A stretch of DNA of 64,000 bases from SHZI01 sp040080965 (GCA_040080965.1 JBEBHH010000002.1:1-64000), one strand, 5' to 3'; positions 49,484 to 58,652 are shown, counted from the stretch's first letter. Numbers and translations are program-made. The notes: generated by a model not told the origin, from the letters alone.

Positions 49484-51901
49484 TCAGTGTGCGCGCACCC
49501 CGGTATCCGCCGGGTCCGCCTGGGCCTTCTGGGCATCGTCGCCCGGGATCGCCCTGCCCACGGCCTTCGGGGCAGGCATGTTCTGCAGTGTCAATTGCAG
49601 TACCTCGTCGATCCAACGAACCGGAACAATGTTGAGCTTGTCCTTGATGTTTTTCGGGATATCCGCCAGGTCCTTTTCGTTGTCCCGGGGAATCACGACC
49701 GTGGCAATCCCGCCACGGTGGGCCGCAAGTAGCTTCTCCTTCAGGCCGCCGATCGGCAGCACCTCGCCGCGCAGGGTGATCTCCCCGGTCATGGCAACAT
49801 CACAGCGAACCGGAATGCCGGTCAAGGCCGATATGAGGGCCGTGCACATGCCGATGCCCGCGCTCGGACCGTCCTTGGGCGTAGCCCCTTCCGGCACGTG
49901 AATGTGCAGATCGAGCTTCTGGTGGAAATCCTCGTCGATGCCGAGCAGGACAGCGCGCCCCCGGATGATGGTCGTGGCAGCCTGAATTGACTCCCGCATG
50001 ACCTCGCCGAGCTGGCCGGTATTGATCAGCTTGCCCTTGCCAGGCACGACTGCAGCCTCGATGGTAAGCAGTTCGCCGCCGACTTCGGTCCATGCAAGTC
50101 CGGTCACCTGACCAACCTGGTTAGTCTCCTCGGCGCGTCCGTAGCGGTAGCGTCGCACTCCGAGATACTTGTCGAGCCCCTTCGGCACCACGTGGGTAGC
50201 CTTCGTTTCCGGCTTCAGGAGATGCTGCTTGACGACCTTCCGGCAGATCTTGGCCAGTTCCCTCTCAAGGTTCCGGACGCCGGACTCACGGGTGAAGTAG
50301 CGGATGATGTCGCGGATAGCCGAATCGGAAATCGAGATCTCCCCGGCCCTCAATCCATTGGCCTTCATCTGCTTCGGCGCCAGGTAGTTGCGCGCGATGT
50401 TGAGCTTCTCGTCCTCCGTGTACCCCGGAATCCTGATCACCTCCATGCGATCGAGCAGGGGCGCAGGTATGTTCAACGTGTTCGCCGTGCACACGAACAT
50501 TACTTCGGAGAGATCGAAGTCGACCTCGAGATAGTGATCATTGAAGCTGGCATTCTGCTCCGGATCCAGCACCTCAAGCAGCGCCGAGGATGGATCGCCG
50601 CGGAAATCGGTGGACATCTTGTCCACCTCATCAAGCAGGAACAGCGGATTGCGAACGCCGGTCTTCGCCAGATTCTGGACGATCTTGCCCGGCATGGAGC
50701 CAATATAGGTGCGCCGGTGGCCTCGGATCTCGGCCTCGTCGCGCACCCCGCCGAGGGACATACGAACGAACTTCCGGTTGGTGGCGCGGGCGATGCTTTG
50801 CCCGAGCGACGTCTTGCCGACGCCGGGCGGCCCCACGAGGCAGAGAATCGGCCCCTTCAGTTTCTTGACACGCTGCTGGACCGCGAGGTACTCGAGAATT
50901 CGCTCCTTGACCTTGTCCAGGCCGAAGTGGTCCTTCTCAAGGACCTGCTCTGCCTCGCCAAGTTCCTGATTGACCCGGGTACGCTTGCGCCACGGCGCCT
51001 TGAGAAGCCAGTCCACATAGTTACGCACCACGGTGGCCTCGGCGGACATGGGCGACATCATCTTCAGCTTGTTAAGCTCTGAAGTCGCCTTGTCCCGGGC
51101 TTCCTGTGGCATGCCGGCGCGGGATACCCGCTGCTCGAGCTCTGCGATCTCGTTCGGGGCATCTTCCATGTCCCCGAGCTCCTTCTGGATCGCCTTCATC
51201 TGCTCGTTGAGGTAGTACTCGCGCTGGCTCTTCTCCATCTGCTGCTTGACGCGGCCGCGGATCCGCTTTTCGATCTGCAACATGTCGATTTCGGTTTCTA
51301 TGAGCGTCATCACATGCTCGAGACGCTCGCGAACGGTCACGATCTCGAGCACCTTCTGCTTTTGCTCGAGCTTCAGAGCCATGTGGGCAGCAACGGTATC
51401 GGCCAGGCGCCCGGGTTGATCGATGCCGGCCAGGGACGTCAGGATTTCGGGCGGGACCTTCCGGTTCAGCTTGACGTAGTTCTCGAACTGGGAAATGAGC
51501 GACCGCTTGAGGACATCCGCCTCGCGCGTCGTGACATCTAGCTGGTCCTCCACGAGGGTGATGTCGGCAGAGAAGAACTCGGCACCCCGGGTCTTGGTCA
51601 GGTTGGCCCGCGTGCCACCCTCGACGAGAACCTTGACCGTGCCATCCGGGAGCTTCAGGAGCTGCAGAATCGTGGCAAGCGTACCGACCCGGTAAATATC
51701 CTCGAGGGAAGGCTCATCGACATCAGCCTGCTTCTGGGCCACGAGCAGGATCTGCTTGCCGGCCTGCATCGCCTCGTCCAGTGCCTGGATGGACCGGGCA
51801 CGGCCGACAAAGAGCGGAATGACCATGTGAGGGTAAACGACGACATCCCGCAGGGGCAGGATGGGTACGTTCAAGCGGTGCTGCGTTTCGGTGTCAGACA
51901 T
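49484..51901 (-). CDS. lon: ATP-dependent protease Lon
   Basis: An 805-residue cytoplasmic AAA+ serine protease degrading misfolded and regulatory proteins. The LON N-terminal domain starts NVPILPLRDVVVYPHMVIPL; Walker A is LVGPPGVGKTSLG, Walker B LFLLDEVDKM; the catalytic dyad is Ser680 in PKDGPSAGIG and Lys721 in GGLKEKLLA. Of two adjacent ATGs, 51901 gives a 6-nt spacing to AAGGAG. No heat-shock promoter could be confirmed in the 113-nt gap from clpX, so read-through from clpX is possible. Confidence 0.97.
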   Translation of the reverse strand: MSDTETQHRLNVPILPLRDVVVYPHMVIPLFVGRARSIQALDEAMQAGKQILLVAQKQADVDEPSLEDIYRVGTLATILQLLKLPDGTVKVLVEGGTRANLTKTRGAEFFSADITLVEDQLDVTTREADVLKRSLISQFENYVKLNRKVPPEILTSLAGIDQPGRLADTVAAHMALKLEQKQKVLEIVTVRERLEHVMTLIETEIDMLQIEKRIRGRVKQQMEKSQREYYLNEQMKAIQKELGDMEDAPNEIAELEQRVSRAGMPQEARDKATSELNKLKMMSPMSAEATVVRNYVDWLLKAPWRKRTRVNQELGEAEQVLEKDHFGLDKVKERILEYLAVQQRVKKLKGPILCLVGPPGVGKTSLGQSIARATNRKFVRMSLGGVRDEAEIRGHRRTYIGSMPGKIVQNLAKTGVRNPLFLLDEVDKMSTDFRGDPSSALLEVLDPEQNASFNDHYLEVDFDLSEVMFVCTANTLNIPAPLLDRMEVIRIPGYTEDEKLNIARNYLAPKQMKANGLRAGEISISDSAIRDIIRYFTRESGVRNLERELAKICRKVVKQHLLKPETKATHVVPKGLDKYLGVRRYRYGRAEETNQVGQVTGLAWTEVGGELLTIEAAVVPGKGKLINTGQLGEVMRESIQAATTIIRGRAVLLGIDEDFHQKLDLHIHVPEGATPKDGPSAGIGMCTALISALTGIPVRCDVAMTGEITLRGEVLPIGGLKEKLLAAHRGGIATVVIPRDNEKDLADIPKNIKDKLNIVPVRWIDEVLQLTLQNMPAPKAVGRAIPGDDAQKAQADPADTGVRAH

Positions 51902-52014
51902 CATTTTCTCCTTGCTTCAGAGTCACGCCGGGCCCTCTCCGGGGAGGCCGGGCGGTGCAGCAGACTCACGCAGGCGGGGCCTGCGCCCCTCTCTAAAAAG
52001 GGTTACGGGGCAAC

Positions 52015-53331
52015 CTAATTGCTTCCCGAACCGGCCGCCCTCCGCTCCTCCTGAACGGCTCGCAGCGGGGCGGTTTCCTCGGACTCGAAGATGATGTACG
52101 GCCGAGTCTCACCGGTAACCACCGCTTCATCGATTACGACCTTGCGGGCATTCCGCAGGGACGGCAAGTCGTACATGGTATCCAGCAGGATGCCCTCGAG
52201 GATCGTCCGCAGTCCACGGGCGCCGGTCTTCCTCTGCATGGCTCGCTGGGCGATGGCACGCAACGCATCCTCGCGGAACTCGAGTTCCGAACCTTCCATC
52301 TCGAACAGCCGCCGGTACTGCTTGGTCAGCGCATTCTTCGGCTCGATCAGGATGCTGATCAGCGCAGCCTCATCGAGCTCCTCCAGCGTCGCAACGACCG
52401 GAAGTCGGCCCACGAATTCGGGAATCAGACCGAAGCGAATGAGGTCTTCAGGCTCCACGTCGGTGAGCAGCTGCCCGATGGGAAACTCTTCGTTGCTCCG
52501 CACATCGGCAACGAAACCAATGCCGCTCTTCTGGGAGCGCTTCTGGATGATCTTCTCCAGGCCGGCAAAGGCCCCGCCGACGATGAACAGGATATGGCGG
52601 GTGTCAACCTGCAGGAACTCCTGCTGCGGGTGCTTGCGGCCGCCCTGCGGGGGCACCGAGGCGATCGTGCCCTCGATCAGCTTCAGCAAAGCCTGCTGGA
52701 CGCCTTCGCCCGACACATCCCGGGTGATCGACGGGTTGTCGGACTTGCGGGAAATCTTGTCGATCTCGTCGATATAGACGATGCCCGTCTGCGCCTTCTC
52801 CACATCGTAGTCGCACTTCTGGAGGAGCTTCTGGATGATGTTCTCGACGTCCTCACCCACATAACCGGCTTCGGTCAGGGTGGTTGCATCGGCGATGGTA
52901 AAGGGCACGTTGAGCAACCGGGCGAGGGTTTCGGCGAGCAGGGTCTTGCCGCAACCTGTGGGACCAATCAGCAGGATGTTGCTCTTGGAAAGCTCGATGT
53001 CGTTCTTGCCACCGTCAGCGGACCGGTTCTCCAGCCGCTTGTAGTGGTTGTAGACAGCAACCGAGAGGATCTTCTTGGCCCGCTCCTGGCCGATGACGTA
53101 CTCGTCCAGGACCCCCTTGATCTCGTGGGGCTTCGGCAGCTTGGCGCTGGTATGGTCCTGGCGGTCCTCGAGTTCCTCGCGAATGATGTCATTGCAGAGC
53201 TCGACACACTCGTCGCAGATGAACACAGAGGGGCCCGCAATCAGCTTGCGCACCTCGTGCTGGCTCTTTCCGCAGAATGAGCAGTAGAGCAGCTTGCCGT
53301 CGTCGCCTCGTCCGCGGGTTTCGTCAACCAT
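52015..53331 (-). CDS. clpX: ClpX, ATP-dependent unfoldase of ClpXP
   Basis: A 438-residue AAA+ unfoldase. The N-terminal zinc-binding domain has YCSFCGKSQHEV and FICDECVELCNDI (four Cys). Walker A is LIGPTGCGKTLLA, Walker B VYIDEIDKI, and the ClpP-contacting IGF-type loop lies in KSGIGFVADV. Length is slightly above E. coli ClpX, with extra residues at the C-terminus. A candidate promoter lies in the 124-nt gap to clpP. Confidence 0.97.
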   Translation of the reverse strand: MVDETRGRGDDGKLLYCSFCGKSQHEVRKLIAGPSVFICDECVELCNDIIREELEDRQDHTSAKLPKPHEIKGVLDEYVIGQERAKKILSVAVYNHYKRLENRSADGGKNDIELSKSNILLIGPTGCGKTLLAETLARLLNVPFTIADATTLTEAGYVGEDVENIIQKLLQKCDYDVEKAQTGIVYIDEIDKISRKSDNPSITRDVSGEGVQQALLKLIEGTIASVPPQGGRKHPQQEFLQVDTRHILFIVGGAFAGLEKIIQKRSQKSGIGFVADVRSNEEFPIGQLLTDVEPEDLIRFGLIPEFVGRLPVVATLEELDEAALISILIEPKNALTKQYRRLFEMEGSELEFREDALRAIAQRAMQRKTGARGLRTILEGILLDTMYDLPSLRNARKVVIDEAVVTGETRPYIIFESEETAPLRAVQEERRAAGSGSN

Positions 53332-53380
53332 GGCCGCCGGTTTCTCCTGCCGTGAAGCCCGTCACGGGAGCTTCATCTAA

Positions 53381-53386
53381 CATATA
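53381..53386 (-). promoter_or_regulatory. Candidate -10 element between clpP and clpX
   Basis: Minus-strand TATATG (53386-53381), with TTGCAC 18 bp upstream as a weak -35. It would allow clpX expression separate from clpP. Confidence 0.3.
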
Positions 53387-53455
53387 GCACGCGTTCAGCG
53401 GGGCGTGCAAAATCCCTCGTCGTTTACCGCGAGTAGTTCACATCGCGCGGTCAAT

Positions 53456-54079
53456 TCAGACGGCCTTCCTGGTCTCTCCGCGGCGTTCCAGCACGCTGTC
53501 AATCAGCCCGTACGCCACAGCATCAGTGCCGCTCATGAAGCGATCCCGGTCCGTATCCTGCCCGACTTGCTCAAGGGACTGGCCCGTGTGCTTTGCCAGG
53601 ATGCGGTTGAGACGCTCCCGGACCAGCAGGATTTCCTTCGCGTGAATATCGATGTCCGATGCCTGACCCTGAAAACCACCCAGCGGCTGGTGAATCATCA
53701 TGCGGGAATGCGGCAGGCAGAAGCGCTTGCCCTTGGCACCGCCCGCCAGCAGCACAGCGCCCATGCTGGCGGCCTGGCCAACGCAGATGGTGCTCACGTC
53801 GGGCTTGATGAACTGCATCGTGTCGTAGATCGACAATCCGGATGTGACCACGCCGCCCGGGGAGTTGATGTAAAGGTGGATGTCCTTGTCCGGATTTTCG
53901 GACTCGAGGAACAGCAGCTGGGCCACCACCAGATTGGCCATGTGGTCTTCCACCGGACCCACGACGAAAATCACCCGCTCCTTCAGGAGGCGCGAGTAGA
54001 TGTCGTAAGCCCGTTCACCGCGCGCCGTCTGCTCGATGACCATCGGTACGAGACCGAGGGCCTTGGTATCCATGTCCAT
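53456..54079 (-). CDS. clpP: ClpP protease subunit
   Basis: A 207-residue serine protease forming the tetradecameric chamber. The catalytic triad is Ser105 (GQAASMGAVL), His130 (RMMIHQPLGG) and Asp175 (GQDTDRDRF). The N-terminal propeptide region is short. It lies between tig and clpX, the canonical order. Confidence 0.97.
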   Translation of the reverse strand: MDMDTKALGLVPMVIEQTARGERAYDIYSRLLKERVIFVVGPVEDHMANLVVAQLLFLESENPDKDIHLYINSPGGVVTSGLSIYDTMQFIKPDVSTICVGQAASMGAVLLAGGAKGKRFCLPHSRMMIHQPLGGFQGQASDIDIHAKEILLVRERLNRILAKHTGQSLEQVGQDTDRDRFMSGTDAVAYGLIDSVLERRGETRKAV

Positions 54080-54120
54080 GCTTACCGTCCCTGTTGCGGT
54101 TGAGATGTCGCGATCACGCC

Positions 54121-55425
54121 CTAGCCGGCGACAAGCGCGCGAAAAGTCGTCGGCTTCGGCGTAATTGCAGCACGGCCAGCCAGCCAGTCAACCACCTGCT
54201 CCTCGAGCACGGAATTTTCCACCTGGCTGAGGAGCTGGGCCGTCTGGTAGTAAAGCTTCCGGATCTCGTCGGGCTTCTCGTAGCCGCGGGACAGCTGTTC
54301 GATGCGCTCCCGGACCCTTTCCCGGTCAACGACCAGTTCCTGCTCGCGAATCAGTGCACCAATCAGCAATCCGAGCCGGACGCGGCGTTCGGCTGTCTGA
54401 CGGTAGGACTCGAGGGCCGGCGCCTGTCCCGCATCCGAGATCCCCAGGTTGCGCATCGCATCGGCCTGGAGGGAAGTGGCCTCCTGCTCGACGAGGATCA
54501 CTGGAATATCTATTGGGTTGGCCTGCAGCAACTGCTCGAGCAACTGGCGTTTTACTTCAGCCTTTGCCCTCCCAGCGAATTCGTCCGCCATGTTCCGGCG
54601 GATGTCAGCAACGAAATCATCCCTGGAACCGCTCTCCACCCCGAAGCTGCGGATGAACTCCTCGTCGAGTTCCGGCAGGTGCTCCTCGGCGACCTCACCA
54701 ACCTGAACGCTGAAGTCGGCCACCTGGCCGGCCAGAGCCTTGTTGGGATAGTCGGGCGGAAACCGCACCTGGATCTCCCGGGTATCGCCTGCCTTTACGC
54801 CGACCAACTGCTTTTCAAAGTCCTCGATCATTCGTCCCGCACCAAGAACGATCGTCACCTTCTCACCTGTACCACCCTCCATGGGTGCGCCATTCAGGCG
54901 GCCCTGGAAATCGACGACCACGCGGTCGCCATTCCTGGCATCCCGGTCCGTGGCGTGAAAGTGCCCGCGCTGGCGCCGCAGATTCTCCGAGATGAAGTCG
55001 ATGTCCGCATCGTCAAATGCAGGCTCCGGCCGGGTGGCGGCAACGGCGTCGAGTCCATTCACCGCGACCTCGGGAAACACCTCGAAACTGGCCGTGTAGG
55101 AGAAATCTCCGCCCTTGGCGCCCGCGTCCGGGGCCGCGTCGATGTTCGCGTCGCCTGCGGGGCGCAACTGGTGGCGATTTACCGCCTCGTTGTATGTGGT
55201 CTGGACGATGTCTTGGAGGACTTCCCGGCGAACCTGATCGCCAAAGCGCTGCCGAATGACCTTCTCCGGCACCTTGCCCGGGCGGTAGCCCTTGATGTTG
55301 GCCGTTCGGCTGACTGAACGCAGCCGGGCCTCCACCTCGCGCTCGATGCGCTCGGCCGGAACGCGCACCTGCAGGCGTCGCTCCAGGCCCTGGCCCGTCT
55401 CCAGTGAAACTTCCAAGTCCGCCAT
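54121..55425 (-). CDS. tig: Trigger factor
   Basis: A 434-residue ribosome-associated chaperone and prolyl isomerase. The ribosome-binding domain contains the signature around ANIKGYRPGKVPEKVIRQRFG-like sequence (about residues 43-63), followed by the FKBP-like domain (RNGDRVVVDFQGRLNGAPME, about 155-245) and a long C-terminal chaperone domain. ATG 55425 matches the E. coli start context (MxxxVSLETGQGLER); ATG 55455 would add 10 residues. It follows the tRNA cluster directly. Confidence 0.95.
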   Translation of the reverse strand: MADLEVSLETGQGLERRLQVRVPAERIEREVEARLRSVSRTANIKGYRPGKVPEKVIRQRFGDQVRREVLQDIVQTTYNEAVNRHQLRPAGDANIDAAPDAGAKGGDFSYTASFEVFPEVAVNGLDAVAATRPEPAFDDADIDFISENLRRQRGHFHATDRDARNGDRVVVDFQGRLNGAPMEGGTGEKVTIVLGAGRMIEDFEKQLVGVKAGDTREIQVRFPPDYPNKALAGQVADFSVQVGEVAEEHLPELDEEFIRSFGVESGSRDDFVADIRRNMADEFAGRAKAEVKRQLLEQLLQANPIDIPVILVEQEATSLQADAMRNLGISDAGQAPALESYRQTAERRVRLGLLIGALIREQELVVDRERVRERIEQLSRGYEKPDEIRKLYYQTAQLLSQVENSVLEEQVVDWLAGRAAITPKPTTFRALVAG

Positions 55426-55523
55426 CGGCTTATCGACTTCCTGAACCGTCTGCATTTTCGTGACTAATCCTGCTTGAGTGCACCCGCCCGAATCCTTGCA
55501 AGCAAGGCCTTGGGCGCAGGGCG

Positions 55524-55608
55524 TGGTGCGAAAGGAGAGACTCGAACTCTCACGGGTTGCCCCACAGGAACCTAAATCCTGCGCGTCTACCAGTTCCGCC
55601 ACTTTCGC
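55524..55608 (-). tRNA. tRNA-Leu (TAG)
   Basis: Class II tRNA with long variable arm: acceptor GCGAAAG/CTTTCGC, anticodon stem-loop CAGGA-TTTAGGT-TCCTG (anticodon TAG), T-arm GAGTTCGAGTCTC, encoded CCA. Confidence 0.96.
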
Positions 55609-55640
55609 GCGTGGGGTCTTGAAGCGGCTTTACGCGCGGC

Positions 55641-55646
55641 ATTATA
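55641..55646 (-). promoter_or_regulatory. Candidate -10 for tRNA-Leu
   Basis: Perfect TATAAT on the minus strand, followed by a GC-rich discriminator (GCCGCGCG), about 33 nt before the tRNA. No good -35 was found. The 251-nt stretch 55609-55859 holds this and an A+T-rich patch (55741-55780), no gene. Confidence 0.35.
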
Positions 55647-55859
55647 CCGGACGACCTCGGCTCCACCGGGGCATGGCACACGTTGGGGACATCCCGGCGT
55701 CGCAAGTCCCGAGGGCCCTCGCCGCACCTGGGCGGCGGAGGCATTAGTCATATATTACAAGTCTTTATAGGACATTCAGAGACCCGCTTGTCGGGTTGGC
55801 GGGCCGTCAGTCGCCGGTGCGGCTGAACTGCGGAAGGACGATTCCGCCTGTCCGGGAGG

Positions 55860-55935
55860 TGGTGGGCCGTGAAGGACTTGAACCTTCAACCAATGGATTA
55901 AGAGTCCACTGCTCTACCAATTGAGCTAACGACCC
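55860..55935 (-). tRNA. tRNA-Lys (CTT)
   Basis: Acceptor GGGTCGT/ACGGCCC, D-arm TAGCTCAATTGGTAGAGC, anticodon loop CTCTTAA (anticodon CTT), T-arm GAAGGTTCAAGTCCTTC, encoded CCA. Confidence 0.97.
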
Positions 55936-55942
55936 GTCGCAC

Positions 55943-55970
55943 GATCGCGCCTGAAGGCGCTCCTACAAGG
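55943..55970 (-). repeat. REP-like palindromic element (copy 3)
   Basis: Plus strand GATCGCGCCTGAAGGCGCTC followed by CTACAAGG; hairpin GCGCC-TGAA-GGCGC, the same family as copies 1 and 2. It is inserted between tRNA-Lys and tRNA-His. Confidence 0.75.
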
Positions 55971-55983
55971 CACGGCACGAAGT

Positions 55984-56060
55984 TGGGGTGGACGATGGGG
56001 CTCGAACCCACGACCACCGGAATCACAATCCGGTGCTCTACCAACTGAGCTACGCCCACC
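55984..56060 (-). tRNA. tRNA-His (GTG)
   Basis: Extra G-1 opposite C73, acceptor GTGGGCG/CGTCCAC, anticodon loop TTGTGAT (anticodon GTG), T-arm GTGGGTTCGAGCCCCAT, encoded CCA. Confidence 0.97.
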
Positions 56061-56077
56061 ATTGACCGATCGCATTA

Positions 56078-56154
56078 TGGCGCGCCTGGCAGGACTCGAA
56101 CCTGCAGCCCCCGGCTTAGAAGGCCGGTGCTCTGTCCGGTTGAGCTACAGGCGC
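56078..56154 (-). tRNA. tRNA-Arg (TCT)
   Basis: Acceptor GCGCCTG/CAGGCGC, anticodon loop CTTCTAA (anticodon TCT), T-arm GCAGGTTCGAGTCCTGC, encoded CCA. Confidence 0.97.
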
Positions 56155-56211
56155 TCCGCTTTCCCGGGAGTCGACCCGGCATTCACTCCCACGAATCGCC
56201 GAGGGGCCGGG

Positions 56212-56288
56212 TGGTCGGGGCAGACGGATTCGAACCGCCGACCCTCTGCTCCCAAAGCAGATGCGCTACCAGACTGCGCCATGCCCCG
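56212..56288 (-). tRNA. tRNA-Pro (TGG)
   Basis: Acceptor CGGGGCA/TGCCCCG, anticodon loop TTTGGGA (anticodon TGG), T-arm GGCGGTTCGAATCCGTC, encoded CCA. First gene of the tRNA operon. Confidence 0.97.
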
Positions 56289-56307
56289 AACTTGTCCCGG
56301 CGCCGGC

Positions 56308-56382
56308 ATTATAGCGTCCTGCCCGGCGCGACGGGCCACTGATCGGGGCCGCGATGATAAGGACCCCGGACGACAGCGTCAA
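56308..56382 (-). promoter_or_regulatory. tRNA operon promoter region
   Basis: Minus-strand TTGACG (56382-56377), 17-bp spacer, TATCAT (56359-56354): a near-consensus sigma70 promoter facing the tRNA cluster. A second perfect TATAAT (56313-56308) with a GC-rich discriminator lies 20 nt before tRNA-Pro. Both could be used; the GC-rich discriminator fits stringent control (inference). Confidence 0.6.
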
Positions 56383-56413
56383 TTTGTGGGGCCGTGATAA
56401 GGTGTCGGCCGCC

Positions 56414-57301
56414 ATGACCGCCCGCCTGATTGACGGCAAATCCATTGCCAGCGAGCTCCGCGGCGCCCTGCGCCAGCGGATCTCTGACAGGCAACGGTCG
56501 GGCCATCGCCCCCCCGGCCTCGCGGTCGTCCTGGTAGGGGATGATCCGGCCTCCAGGATCTACGTGCGCAACAAGCGCATGGCCTGCAATGAAGTGGGCA
56601 TCATGTCCCGGGACTACGACTTGCCCGTAACTACCGGCGAGGCGGAGATCCTGACCCTCATCGACCAGCTGAATGCCGACCCGGAGATCGACGGCATCCT
56701 GGTACAGCTGCCCCTCCCTGCCCATATCAGCGAAATCGCCGTGATCGAGCGAATCGATCCCATCAAGGACGTGGACGGTTTTCACCCCTACACCGTCGGG
56801 CGGCTCAGCCAGCGCATCCCGGTGCTGCGGCCGGCGACTCCTTACGGCGTCATGGCGCTGCTCCGTCACATCGGCGTACCGGTGAAGGGTCAGCATGCCG
56901 TGGTCGTCGGAGCCTCGAATCACGTGGGCCGGCCGCTCGCGCTCGAACTGCTGCTTGCGGGCGCCACCATCACCGTGTGCCACCGGTTCACCAGGGACCT
57001 GAAGCGGCACGTCGGCGAAGCCGATATCCTTGCGGTCGCCGTGGGCAAGGCCGGGCTCATCCCGGGCGACTGGATCCGGCCGGGCGCCGTCGTCCTGGAT
57101 ATCGGCATCAGCCGGCTGGCCAACGGGAAGCTGGCAGGCGACGTGGTGTTCGACGATGCCCGCAAGCGAGCCGCCTGGATTACCCCGGTGCCTGGCGGTG
57201 TCGGGCCAATGACGATTGCGATGCTGCTGGAGAACACGCTGACCGCAGCAATTTCGGGCCCTGCCCTGCTCCAGGCCCGGGTCCTGGACGCGGGCGCATA
57301 G
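56414..57301 (+). CDS. folD: Bifunctional methylenetetrahydrofolate dehydrogenase / cyclohydrolase
   Basis: A 295-residue enzyme of one-carbon metabolism. VVLVGDDPASRIYVRNKRMA contains the catalytic Lys, DGILVQLPLPAHI is the folate-site signature, and VVVGASNHVGRPLALELLL the NADP site, with TPVPGGVGPMTIAMLLENT at the end. The usual PCTP motif reads PATP here. ATG 56414 matches the family start; the frame is open upstream into the tRNA promoter region. Confidence 0.96.
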   Translation: MTARLIDGKSIASELRGALRQRISDRQRSGHRPPGLAVVLVGDDPASRIYVRNKRMACNEVGIMSRDYDLPVTTGEAEILTLIDQLNADPEIDGILVQLPLPAHISEIAVIERIDPIKDVDGFHPYTVGRLSQRIPVLRPATPYGVMALLRHIGVPVKGQHAVVVGASNHVGRPLALELLLAGATITVCHRFTRDLKRHVGEADILAVAVGKAGLIPGDWIRPGAVVLDIGISRLANGKLAGDVVFDDARKRAAWITPVPGGVGPMTIAMLLENTLTAAISGPALLQARVLDAGA

Positions 57302-57331
57302 CCCCACCTCTACCAGTATCGGAACGGAGCC

Positions 57332-57916
57332 ATGCCCTTCACCAGACGCCTTGCCCTGGCTATCAGCCTCACAGTGCTCTGTGCGCTCACCCCGGCATCT
57401 GCCGCCGAGCCCGTACAGGTGAAAGTCGAGACGTCCGCGGGTGATTTCGTTCTCCAGCTGGACGAGGCCCGCGCGCCACTCACGGTCGCCAACTTCCTCA
57501 AGTACGTCAACGATGGCTTCTACGCCGGCACCATCTTTCACAGGGTTGTCAATGGCTTCGTGATTCAGGGCGGCGGCTACACACCGGATATGACCCTGAA
57601 AACGCCTGGTCCCGGCCTGGTGAATGAATCAGGCAACGGGCTGACCAACCGGCGGGGCTCTCTGGCGATGGCGCGCACAGGGGAGCCGCACTCAGCCGAT
57701 TCCCAGTTCTACATCAACCTCGCGGACAACCTGGCCCTGGACCCGAAACCGACGCGCTGGGGCTACGCGGTCTTTGGCGAGGTAATCCAGGGGCTCGAGA
57801 TCGTCGACGAAATTGGCCACCGCGTGACGGGGAACCGGGCCGGCATGCAGGACGTGCCAGTGGAGCCGGTCATCATCCGCAAGGTCACGGTTCTGAAGAC
57901 CCCGATCGCGAGATGA
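57332..57916 (+). CDS. Periplasmic cyclophilin-type peptidyl-prolyl isomerase
   Basis: A 194-residue PpiA-like enzyme: signal peptide ending TPASA, then the cyclophilin domain with VANFLKYVNDGFYAGTIFHR, NGFVIQGGGYTPDM, ARTGEPHSADSQFYINLADN and AVFGEVIQGLEIVDEI. It would assist folding of exported proteins. Its stop overlaps the lpxH start (ATGA). Confidence 0.93.
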   Translation: MPFTRRLALAISLTVLCALTPASAAEPVQVKVETSAGDFVLQLDEARAPLTVANFLKYVNDGFYAGTIFHRVVNGFVIQGGGYTPDMTLKTPGPGLVNESGNGLTNRRGSLAMARTGEPHSADSQFYINLADNLALDPKPTRWGYAVFGEVIQGLEIVDEIGHRVTGNRAGMQDVPVEPVIIRKVTVLKTPIAR

Positions 57917-58638
57917 CGGCGCTCTTCATTTCCGACCTGCACCTCGACGCCTCCAGGCCTGCCGCCACCGACTGCTTCCTGCGCTTCCTTGCCGGACCGG
58001 CCCGGGATGCCGGAACCCTGTACATCCTGGGCGACCTCTTCGAAGCCTGGACCGGGGATGATTCGCCGGGGCCCCACGAAATCGAGATCCTGGCGGCCCT
58101 GCGCCGTTATACAAGCACAGGCCGCCACTGCCAGTTCCTCCGCGGAAACCGGGACTTCCTCGTGGGGCAGCGCTTCGCGGCCGAGGCGGGTGCGGTGCTG
58201 TTGCCGGACGAGGCCCTGGAGGATCTCGATGGCACCCGCGTGCTGCTGATGCACGGCGACACGCTCTGCACAGACGACCATGCCTACCTGCGCTATCGGA
58301 GCCTCGTGCATAACTCCGTGGCACAGGCCGTCTATCTGGCACTGCCGGCTCGCGTCCGGACCGGAATCGCCGGGTACGCCAGGCGCCGCAGCTCAGCCGC
58401 CAATGCTGGCAAACCCCCTGCCATCATGGACGTGAATGCGGAGGCAGTGGTGGATGCCCTCCGCCGGCATCAGGTGCAGGTGATGATTCACGGGCACACG
58501 CATCGACCGGCGGTGCACGCCCTGCAGGTCGATGGGCGTATGGCGCGGCGGATCGTCCTCGGTGACTGGTATACCCAGGGCAGCGTCCTCCAGTGGACAC
58601 CGGCCGGCCCGGAACTCCGCACCCTGGCCTTCGACTGA
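57913..58638 (+). CDS. lpxH: UDP-2,3-diacylglucosamine diphosphatase
   Basis: A 241-residue metallophosphoesterase of lipid A synthesis, cleaving UDP-2,3-diacylglucosamine to lipid X at the inner membrane. The metal-binding blocks are LFISDLHLD, LGDLFEAW, RGNRDFL, LLMHGDTLC and MIHGHTHRPAVH. The adjacency to ppi is the same as in many gammaproteobacteria. Its TGA stop lies in a perfect palindrome shared with the convergent kinase gene. Confidence 0.95.
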   Translation: MTALFISDLHLDASRPAATDCFLRFLAGPARDAGTLYILGDLFEAWTGDDSPGPHEIEILAALRRYTSTGRHCQFLRGNRDFLVGQRFAAEAGAVLLPDEALEDLDGTRVLLMHGDTLCTDDHAYLRYRSLVHNSVAQAVYLALPARVRTGIAGYARRRSSAANAGKPPAIMDVNAEAVVDALRRHQVQVMIHGHTHRPAVHALQVDGRMARRIVLGDWYTQGSVLQWTPAGPELRTLAFD

Positions 58639-58652
58639 GGCGGCCGCCTCAG
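58635..58652. repeat. 18-bp perfect palindrome containing both convergent stop codons
   Basis: CTGAGGCGGCCGCCTCAG. The lpxH TGA (58636-58638) and the kinase TGA (58651-58649) are its mirror-image parts. Possible compact bidirectional terminator or protein-binding site. Confidence 0.5.
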
